From positions 1-5,046 of the forward strand of contig DUOL01000019.1 of the NCBI GenBank assembly GCA_012838875.1: a DNA stretch of 5,046 nt. Reading direction: 5' to 3'. The stretch is from Bacteroidales bacterium (GTDB taxonomy: Bacteria; Bacteroidota; Bacteroidia; Bacteroidales; WCHB1-69). The notes under the pieces were generated by a model, which was not told where the DNA came from, did no database searches, and worked only from the letters and a program-made list of their open reading frames with translations. The first letter of the stretch is position 1; the number at the start of each line of letters is the position of its first letter. The position numbers and the translations under genes were made by a program. Below, piece after piece: positions 1 through 5,046 of the stretch.

Positions 1-2
1 AT

Positions 3-317
3 ATTATCAATTTGCAAAAATCAATTGTCGCAAGCCAAGAAGCGGATTTTGAAAAATCAAATAAAATAGCGATTCAAGAAAAGTTGAATGAGATTAAGAA
101 AATTGAAAATCTACTCCTTCTCGATGAAAAAATTACACAGAAATATAAAGATATTACACAAACAGTCTCTACGCAATTGCTTAACGGAACCATTACCGCC
201 TACGATTTTATTAAATATAAAAATAATGAAGTGCAGTCGTTAATCAGTCAAGAAGTTCATCACTTTCAACTTCTTAAAGCGAAATATGAACTGTTGGCGC
301 TGAAAGGAAAATTATAA
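3..317 (+). CDS. TolC-type outer-membrane efflux protein, C-terminal fragment (partial at 5' end)
   Basis: The reading frame is open to the left edge (Ile-Ile-Asn-Leu from base 3), so this is the last 104 codons of a longer gene; the TTG at 12 is an internal Leu codon, not a start. The fragment is a long amphipathic helix rich in Glu, Lys, Gln and Leu, followed by a short motif (LLNGTITAYDFIKYKNNEV), a second helix (SLISQEVHHFQLLKAKYEL) and the end LALKGKL. This pattern resembles the last coiled-coil hairpin and C-terminus of TolC-family proteins of Bacteroidota, where an 'L.NG.IT..dyl...n' turn and an 'iqLLqAk.nyltLkG' end are usual. Family members form trimeric channels across the outer membrane and periplasm and work with an HlyD-like adaptor and an inner-membrane pump; those partners would lie upstream and are not visible. 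The stop is only 10 bp before the lipoprotein gene, so the two may be co-transcribed. Family assignment is from remembered pattern, not a search. Confidence 0.72.
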   Translation: MINLQKSIVASQEADFEKSNKIAIQEKLNEIKKIENLLLLDEKITQKYKDITQTVSTQLLNGTITAYDFIKYKNNEVQSLISQEVHHFQLLKAKYELLALKGKL

Positions 318-327
318 ATTTTAATCT

Positions 328-729
328 ATGAAAACAGTGAAAAAATACACGTTATTACTTATTATTACAGCGGTTGTTTTTGTAAGTTGTAAGACAACCG
401 AACAAAATGTAACACCTTCGACTTCGGGTGAGTATCAAGCGGGCGTTGTGATGTTTAAATTAAAAGATGATTATCCTCTGAATTTTTCAGTGAAAGAAGA
501 TAAAAACGTAGACTTAAAGGAGTTTAAATTTTTGAGAAAAGAGATTAAAAAGTTTGAAATTGTTCAAATAACAAGACCGTTTGACCTTTTTGACGACCCC
601 AAATTGCTTAGAACTTTTAAAATTGCGTTTAAAAAAGAAAAAAATATAGACGCATTAATAGATGCGTTAAACGCTATTCCTGAAATAGAATATGCAGAAA
701 AAATACCAATAAAACGTAAATTAAAATAG
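328..729 (+). CDS. Lipoprotein consisting of a stand-alone subtilase propeptide-like domain (putative trans inhibitor/chaperone)
   Basis: A 133-residue protein. Residues 1-20 form a lipoprotein signal peptide (two Lys pairs region KTVKK, then a hydrophobic stretch) ending in FVSC, with Cys21 the likely lipidated residue. A short polar linker (22-37) leads to residues 39-133, which align without gaps to residues 30-124 of the protease at 2554-5034 (about 47 of 95 identical by hand count) and, with a 2-residue gap, to the propeptide of the protease at 819-2528. Shared landmarks are DYPL-F-V (48-55), LFDDPKLLRT (87-96) and AIPEIEYAEK followed by IKR (116-130). The protein stops where the proteases continue into their catalytic domain, so no catalytic residues exist. 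Subtilase propeptides chaperone and inhibit their enzymes, and stand-alone ones (yeast IB2, fungal POIA1) inhibit in trans; a similar role for this anchored copy is inference. The mature part is basic (net about +4), whereas both protease propeptides are acidic (about -8 and -9). An in-frame stop at 322 fixes the ATG at 328. No promoter is visible in the 10-bp gap, so transcription from upstream is likely. A truncated protease relic is the alternative. Confidence 0.85.
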   Translation: MKTVKKYTLLLIITAVVFVSCKTTEQNVTPSTSGEYQAGVVMFKLKDDYPLNFSVKEDKNVDLKEFKFLRKEIKKFEIVQITRPFDLFDDPKLLRTFKIAFKKEKNIDALIDALNAIPEIEYAEKIPIKRKLK

Positions 730-746
730 TAATTTTATGATTTTTT
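722..746 (+). terminator. Weak terminator-like hairpin plus T run after the lipoprotein gene
   Basis: A perfect 6-bp stem, TAAAAT (722-727) and ATTTTA (732-737) with a 4-base loop, overlaps the TAG stop and is followed three bases later by six T (741-746). The stem contains only A-T pairs, so it would be a poor terminator, and in AT-rich DNA it may be chance. Confidence 0.22.
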
Positions 747-749
747 ATA

Positions 750-757
750 TATCTTTG
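750..757 (+). promoter_or_regulatory. Candidate Bacteroidota -7 promoter element (TATCTTTG) for the protease pair
   Basis: TATCTTTG matches the TAnnTTTG -7 consensus used by the primary sigma factor of Bacteroidota. It lies 61 bp before the ATG at 819, in the only sizeable intergenic gap of the window. Transcription would start near 763-765, leaving a leader of about 55 nt. No clear TTTG -33 element is seen about 20 bp upstream; the region there is A/T runs. No comparable element is seen in the 25-bp gap before the second protease, which suggests both protease genes are read from here. Confidence 0.55.
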
Positions 758-778
758 CGAACCGAAAAAAGAGTTTTT

Positions 779-815
779 TAAAACGAGTAATGATGATATA
801 TAAATTTACGTTTTA
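779..815 (+). promoter_or_regulatory. Inverted repeat in the leader of the first protease gene
   Basis: TAAAACG (779-785) and CGTTTTA (809-815) form a perfect 7-bp inverted repeat separated by 23 bases. The right arm ends 3 bases before the ATG at 819. In RNA this could fold back over the translation start region; in DNA it could be an operator. A second tiny repeat, AAAAAA-GAG-TTTTTT (765-779), partly overlaps and would compete. Both are mostly A-T, so function is unproven. Confidence 0.3.
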
Positions 816-816
816 G
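790..816 (+). other. Possible 8-codon leader ORF (MMIYKFTF) before the first protease
   Basis: Two adjacent ATG codons (790, 793) open a frame that reads MMIYKFTF and ends at TAG 814-816, two bases before the protease ATG at 819 and in a different frame. The spacing would allow translational coupling, and the ORF sits inside the 779-815 inverted repeat. Such short ORFs are common by chance, and no ribosome-binding sequence supports it. Confidence 0.18.
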
Positions 817-818
817 CA

Positions 819-2528
819 ATGAGAAAATTTATCCTTTTATCTCTTTTATTCCTTATTTCTATCTGTGGAATAGAAGCGCAAAATGTTTCGCCTCATTATG
901 TTGACGGTACGTTATACGTTAAATTAACGGACGATTATCCGCTGACATTTAAAGTCGATGTTGACAATGGTCGTACCATTAATGAATCGGAGTTTCCGTT
1001 TTTGCAAGAGTTATTCGCAAAATATGGAGTAACTTTAATAGCGCAAGAATTTTATCTTTTTGATGATGAGAAACTTTTACGCACGTTGACGATTTGGTTC
1101 TCCGAAGTGGAAAAAGCAGATGAATTTATTGCCGAGCTATTATTGCACAAGGAGATTGAATATGCTGAAAAGCCAACGATTAAAAAACAATTGTTTAACC
1201 CTGATGATCCCTATTGCGTCTCAATTGATAACATAAATATGAATTGGCATTTGGATATGATTAAAGCCTCTTATGCTTGGGATTTGCAGCGGGGTAGCCC
1301 GGATATTAAAGTGGCTATTGTCGATAATGCCGTTTGGGGCGAGCACGAGGATTTGCAAATCTCCTCCGATAACTTATGTTATTTTAAAGAACTTGAAGGG
1401 GTTCCTACGGCAATAATAGGCAGTGCTAGCCCGCCAAGTTCGGTAAATCAAAATATGATTTGTAGCGTAGATGAATTTAATACATATTGCGATGCTTATT
1501 ATTGGTCGCATGGCACCCATTGTGCCGGCTTAGCGGGAGCGATTACCAACAACGGTAAGGGGATTGCCTCTATCGGAAGTGGAGTATCGCTTATGGGCGT
1601 GAGAATGGCAAGAGATGACGGGATATTGATATATGACAACGAAGGCGTGCAATGGGCGGCAGATAACGGAGCAAAAGTTATTAGTATGTCCTACTGCTCA
1701 CCCGTACCAGAGCAAACAGGGCGGCAAGTGCTACAAACCGCCTATGAGCACGGAATTATTTTAGTTGCAGCGGCCGGAAATGGAGCTAAAGAGTCTCAGC
1801 ACGAAGGGTTTGAGCCGAATCAGATTATCTATCCGGCAGGTTATCCCTTTGTCATTGGTGTTGCTTCGGTTAATAACAACAGAAAATTATCATCATTTTC
1901 CCAATATGGAGCCGATAGAGCCGATATTGCCGCTCCCGGCGGATTTACGGTAATTAATAATAGAGAATTGATGCCCAGTGTTTTGAGCACAACCTATTGC
2001 AAACCCCAACTTTTAAGATTAACCGGCTTTAACTTTTCCGATGTCTATTACGATGCCATGCAAGGCACATCAATGGCTTGTCCGATTGTATCAGGCTTGT
2101 GCGGGCTCTTGGCTTCGGCATACCCGGATATTACGCCCGCACAGGCTAAAGAATGTTTACAGTCTACCGCACAACCACTTGCACCAGGCTCCAATCAGAT
2201 AGGCGGCAATGGTATTATCAATGCCTATTCTGCTGTGCTTTGTGCACAAGAGTTAGCCGGAAATGTGGGAATTTGCGATAAACTGACACTAACGAATCAA
2301 ATTTCCGTATATCCTAACCCGGCTCAAGATATATTATATGTCGTGAGTGAAGAAGGGGAGGTGAAAAAGATTGAAATACTGGACGTTGCCGGTAGATGCG
2401 TGGCTACGGAGCAAATGCCGAAAAGTGAAACTATACTCCCAATTTCAAATTTGACGAGCGGACTTTATCTACTTAAATTTACCTGTTCCAATAATGAAAT
2501 TATCATTAAGAAATTTATTAAACAATAA
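819..2528 (+). CDS. Secreted subtilisin-like serine protease (peptidase family S8) with T9SS type A sorting domain
   Basis: A 569-residue S8 endopeptidase predicted to be made as a preproprotein and exported by Sec and then T9SS. Order: signal peptide 1-20 (cleavage probably EA|Q); propeptide about 21-127, homologous to the lipoprotein upstream; catalytic domain about 128-480 starting at NPDDPYC; type A C-terminal sorting domain about 495-569 (YPNP at 498-501, GR at 525-526, SGLY at 547-550, Lys-rich end). The triad is complete: Asp169 (AIVDNAV), His231 (HGTHCAG), Ser418 (GTSMACP); oxyanion-hole Asn321 is in AAAGN. Oddities: Asp169 is followed by Asn-Ala instead of the usual Thr/Ser-Gly; the Asp-His spacing of 62 residues includes GSASPPSSVNQNM with flanking cysteines; and the S1-pocket strand reads MSYCSP, with Cys293 where subtilisins have Gly127. 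There are many cysteines (for example 187, 215, 224, 235, 394, 421, 428, 446, 475), most shared with the downstream paralogue, so disulfides are likely. The start is fixed by an in-frame stop at 801. Substrate is unknown; general protein degradation at the cell surface or in the medium is the plain reading. Confidence 0.95.
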   Translation: MRKFILLSLLFLISICGIEAQNVSPHYVDGTLYVKLTDDYPLTFKVDVDNGRTINESEFPFLQELFAKYGVTLIAQEFYLFDDEKLLRTLTIWFSEVEKADEFIAELLLHKEIEYAEKPTIKKQLFNPDDPYCVSIDNINMNWHLDMIKASYAWDLQRGSPDIKVAIVDNAVWGEHEDLQISSDNLCYFKELEGVPTAIIGSASPPSSVNQNMICSVDEFNTYCDAYYWSHGTHCAGLAGAITNNGKGIASIGSGVSLMGVRMARDDGILIYDNEGVQWAADNGAKVISMSYCSPVPEQTGRQVLQTAYEHGIILVAAAGNGAKESQHEGFEPNQIIYPAGYPFVIGVASVNNNRKLSSFSQYGADRADIAAPGGFTVINNRELMPSVLSTTYCKPQLLRLTGFNFSDVYYDAMQGTSMACPIVSGLCGLLASAYPDITPAQAKECLQSTAQPLAPGSNQIGGNGIINAYSAVLCAQELAGNVGICDKLTLTNQISVYPNPAQDILYVVSEEGEVKKIEILDVAGRCVATEQMPKSETILPISNLTSGLYLLKFTCSNNEIIIKKFIKQ

Positions 2529-3951
2529 TCTATTTATATAAAAACTCAAAAAAATGAAAAAAATCCAACTTTTATTTATTGCCTTAGTTTTAACGATTTT
2601 TAATCTACAAGCACAAACCGTTGAGACTAACTTTGTTGATGGAGTTATCTATCTTAAATTCGTCGATGAATTTCCTCTTGATTTTCAGGTGAATGAGGAT
2701 AGAAGTGTTGATTTAGACCAATTTCCATTTTTACAAAAAGTATTTGAAAAATACGAAGTTTACGGGGCGGCGCAAACTCTCTATCTTTTTGATGACCCAA
2801 AATTATTAAGAACGCTGTCAGTCGGGTTTTCCGCTATCACACAAGTAAATGAATTTATTAAAGAGCTTTCGGCTATTCCTGAAATTGAGTACGCCGAAAA
2901 AATATCTATTAAAAGACCGCTCTATACGCCAAATGACCCATATTATGGAACTGTAGGCGGGGCAAATTTAAAATGGCATTTAGATAAAATTAATGCGTCA
3001 ACAGCTTGGGATTTACAGCAAGGAACGGCAAATATTAAAGTGGCAATTGTTGATAATGCCGTTTGGGGGGCGCATCCCGATTTGCAAATAAGTTCAAGTA
3101 ATCTCTGCAAAATCGGAGGTTCTTATAATCCAACGCCTACTGTTGGGAGCGCTAGTCCGCCAAGTTCTGTAAATCAAAATATGACTTGTAGCCAAAGTAC
3201 ATTTTATACAAGTTGCGCTGCTTATGATTGGTCGCACGGTACGCATTGTGCCGGTTTAGCCGGGGCAATGAATAACAATAGCGTAGGCGTTGCGTCTATT
3301 GGCGGGGGTGTTACTTTGATGGGTGTTCGTATCGCCGATGACAATGGCGACATGTATTATGGCAATTATGGTGTACAGTGGGCGGCACAAAATGGAGCAA
3401 AAGTGATAAGTATGTCCTACGGCTCGTTCCAGGAAGATGCTACCGAGCGAAACCTTATGCAAGCCTGTTATAATGCCGGAATTATCTTAGTAGCTGCCGC
3501 CGGTAACGAAGGAGACCAAGGAAACTATATTAACTATCCTGCCGGTTACTCTACAGTTATCAGTGTAGCCTCTATCGATCAAAATGGGAAATTGTCAGAC
3601 TTCTCTCAATATGGAGCGGGAAGAGCCAATATCGCGGCTCCCGGCGGTTATAGTTCGCAAAATCTAAATATTGTAAGTACTACTTTTTGCACTTCGCAAT
3701 ATTTAAGACTGGCCGGGTACTCCAGTTTAAACGGACAATATTATGATGGCATGCAAGGTACGTCGATGGCTTGTCCAATCGTAGCAGGCTTGTGCGGTCT
3801 CTTAGCTTCCGCTTATCCTAATATTACTCCTGCACAAGCACTCTCTTGCCTACAATCTACGGCAAGCCCCTTGGCGTCAGGGTCAAACCAAATTGACGGC
3901 AACGGATATGTCAATGCACGTGCCGCCGTACAATGTGCCCTCGACCTTGCA
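879..3951 (+). repeat. Tandem paralogous block: propeptide plus catalytic domain duplicated (879-2258 and 2614-3951)
   Basis: The propeptide and catalytic regions of the two protease genes are clearly related in protein and locally in DNA. For example 1419-1466 and 3145-3192 differ at only 5 of 48 bases, and motifs AIVDNAVWG, SHGTHCAGLAGA, NGAKVISMSY, QGTSMACPIV and GLCGLLASAYP are shared. Homology weakens sharply after the catalytic domain: the sorting domains are the same type but quite different, and 477-738 of the second protein has no counterpart in the first. This points to tandem duplication followed by gain or loss of accessory domains. Confidence 0.85.
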
Positions 3952-5034
3952 GGTGGTGGCGATACTCCTCCAGTAGGAGAGTGCGACTGGCACACAAACC
4001 TTTTGGAAAGTGATGAAGCCGGCTTTCTATTTGACCAAGACCATACCAGTTCTATCTATAAATATGCGGAAATCTTTACTAATACATCAACCGTGCAATT
4101 AGACTCTGTGGCTGTCTATACCTATAAGGTTCATCCGGTTACATCTTCATCCACTATTAATGTGAAAATTTGTAGTGCAAATGGACTTGTCCCGGGTACT
4201 GTTTTAGCCACTAAAGCTATACCGTATAACCAGCTTCAGAATAATGGGTGGAATTACATTCCATTTTCACCCTCTCTTAATATTAACGGCACTTTCTTTG
4301 TAGTGGTTGAGCTTAATCAAACACCCACAACAGACACCGTTAGATTAGTACTTACCTCTTCAGAAGGACGTACGGACGCAGACGCTACAGCTTACGCTTA
4401 TTACAATAATGAATGGAGGAGAATTGCAGACCTTTTTGTTGCCGGAAACCCACAAACCCCTCTAATAGGCTCCTTTTTTATTGGCGCCTATATGTGCCCG
4501 GAAGGAGGAACGCAAACTTGTAACGCCCCTACAAATTTAACCGCTACCCCAAACCATAATACTCGTAAGATTTATTTAAGCTGGAATGGCGTATCAGGGG
4601 CTACAAGCTATCTCGTCTTTAGAAATGGAACACAAATTGCTTCTAATATCACAGCGACAAATTATACCGATAACAACGCAGCCGTTAATGTTACTTATAC
4701 GTACACGGTCAAAGCGGTTTGCCCGAGTGGCACCTCGCAAGCCTCCAATTCCGCTACCGCAAAACTTTTACAAACCGGTATTAATGAGCTGGAAAGCGCC
4801 CTCGTCTCTATCTATCCTAATCCGTTTAATAACGTCCTTACAATCTCATTATCAACAACTTCAATTAAAGATGTGCAAATTATCGATATGACAGGACGTG
4901 TGATTAAACAATATCTGAATGTTGGGAAAGCAGAAACGGAACTTGAACTGAATAATCTCTCTAATGCCGTCTATTTCATTAGAATAACCACAACGGACGG
5001 TAGCTACTACTACGACAAAATTATAAAACAATAA
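2554..5034 (+). CDS. Secreted multidomain subtilisin-like serine protease (S8) with beta-sandwich-like, Fn3-like and T9SS type A sorting domains
   Basis: An 826-residue paralogue of the protease just upstream, 25 bp away and probably in the same transcript. Order: signal peptide 1-20 (NLQA|QT); propeptide about 21-124; catalytic domain about 125-466 beginning TPNDPYY; Gly/Pro linker 467-474; a beta-rich region about 477-650; a fibronectin III-like domain about 656-738 (CNAPTNLTATP, IYLSWNGVSGATSYLVFRNG, YTYTVKAVC); type A sorting domain about 748-826 (YPNP at 754-757, GR at 781-782, KIIKQ end). The triad is intact: Asp167, His228, Ser404, with oxyanion Asn318. The S1-pocket strand is MSYGS, with the normal Gly. 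The 477-650 region has segments such as NVKICSANGLVPGTVLATK and INGTFFVVVELNQ, which recall jelly-roll accessory domains of other Bacteroidota secreted peptidases; I cannot name the family. Accessory domains probably help substrate or surface binding. It is likely exported by T9SS and either anchored on the surface or released after sorting-domain removal. An in-frame stop at 2539 fixes the ATG start, which follows an A-rich stretch rather than a Shine-Dalgarno. Confidence 0.95.
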   Translation: MKKIQLLFIALVLTIFNLQAQTVETNFVDGVIYLKFVDEFPLDFQVNEDRSVDLDQFPFLQKVFEKYEVYGAAQTLYLFDDPKLLRTLSVGFSAITQVNEFIKELSAIPEIEYAEKISIKRPLYTPNDPYYGTVGGANLKWHLDKINASTAWDLQQGTANIKVAIVDNAVWGAHPDLQISSSNLCKIGGSYNPTPTVGSASPPSSVNQNMTCSQSTFYTSCAAYDWSHGTHCAGLAGAMNNNSVGVASIGGGVTLMGVRIADDNGDMYYGNYGVQWAAQNGAKVISMSYGSFQEDATERNLMQACYNAGIILVAAAGNEGDQGNYINYPAGYSTVISVASIDQNGKLSDFSQYGAGRANIAAPGGYSSQNLNIVSTTFCTSQYLRLAGYSSLNGQYYDGMQGTSMACPIVAGLCGLLASAYPNITPAQALSCLQSTASPLASGSNQIDGNGYVNARAAVQCALDLAGGGDTPPVGECDWHTNLLESDEAGFLFDQDHTSSIYKYAEIFTNTSTVQLDSVAVYTYKVHPVTSSSTINVKICSANGLVPGTVLATKAIPYNQLQNNGWNYIPFSPSLNINGTFFVVVELNQTPTTDTVRLVLTSSEGRTDADATAYAYYNNEWRRIADLFVAGNPQTPLIGSFFIGAYMCPEGGTQTCNAPTNLTATPNHNTRKIYLSWNGVSGATSYLVFRNGTQIASNITATNYTDNNAAVNVTYTYTVKAVCPSGTSQASNSATAKLLQTGINELESALVSIYPNPFNNVLTISLSTTSIKDVQIIDMTGRVIKQYLNVGKAETELELNNLSNAVYFIRITTTDGSYYYDKIIKQ

Positions 5035-5046
5035 AATAGATTAAAC

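Noticed and set aside
12..14. TTG as the start codon of the first gene
   Set aside because: The frame continues to the left edge without a stop and the protein looks like the C-terminal end of a much longer TolC-type protein, so TTG is an internal Leu codon.
328..729. Lipoprotein gene as a simple pseudogene of a truncated protease
   Set aside because: Not fully excluded, but the frame is intact, the signal is a proper lipoprotein signal unlike those of the proteases, the end matches a domain boundary, and no catalytic-domain remnant is visible downstream.
1765..1953. 62-codon + strand ORF inside the first protease gene
   Set aside because: It lies in another frame of a strongly supported catalytic domain and has no recognisable product.
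3256..3462. 68-codon - strand ORF
   Set aside because: It is antisense to the conserved catalytic domain of the second protease and its protein has no coherent features.
3813..3995. 60-codon - strand ORF
   Set aside because: It is antisense to the end of the catalytic domain; its Ala/Pro-rich composition is a by-product of the opposite strand.
4586..4891. 101-codon + strand ORF
   Set aside because: It overlaps the Fn3-like and sorting domains of the second protease in another frame, and those domains explain the sequence.
1..5046. CRISPR arrays, tRNA or rRNA genes, insertion sequences
   Set aside because: By eye there are no regularly spaced direct repeats, no cloverleaf-like sequences, and no transposase or terminal inverted repeats; the only large repeat is the protease duplication.

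Overview
The window looks like a Bacteroidota chromosome segment, probably from a lineage that has a type IX secretion system (T9SS). The signs are: AT-rich DNA without Shine-Dalgarno sequences; one TAnnTTTG-type promoter element; two proteins that end in type A T9SS sorting domains (YPNP motif, GR turn, SG(L/V)Y-like strand, Lys-rich C-terminus); and a lipoprotein with a relaxed lipobox. Genus and species cannot be told from this sequence.

Layout, all on the + strand: (1) positions 3-317, the C-terminal end of an outer-membrane efflux protein of the TolC type, cut by the left edge. (2) After 10 bp, positions 328-729, a 133-residue lipoprotein whose whole mature part is homologous to the N-terminal propeptide of the two proteases that follow, with no protease domain. 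(3) An 89-bp gap with a candidate promoter (750-757), an inverted repeat and a tiny upstream ORF. (4) Positions 819-2528, a secreted S8 (subtilisin-like) serine protease of 569 residues: signal peptide, propeptide, catalytic domain, T9SS sorting domain. (5) After 25 bp, positions 2554-5034, a paralogous S8 protease of 826 residues with an added beta-rich domain and an Fn3-like domain before its sorting domain. The last 12 bases hold nothing recognisable.

The point of interest is the trio lipoprotein + protease + protease. The lipoprotein aligns without gaps to the propeptide of the second protease over 95 residues (about 47 identical by hand count) and stops at the propeptide/catalytic junction. 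Subtilase propeptides are known to act as folding chaperones and tight inhibitors of their own enzyme, and stand-alone versions inhibit in trans in fungi and plants. My inference is that this gene encodes a membrane-anchored propeptide-type inhibitor or folding factor that controls the two neighbouring proteases, for instance protecting the periplasm before T9SS export. A decayed protease gene is the main alternative. No function has been shown here; the link rests on homology and gene order.
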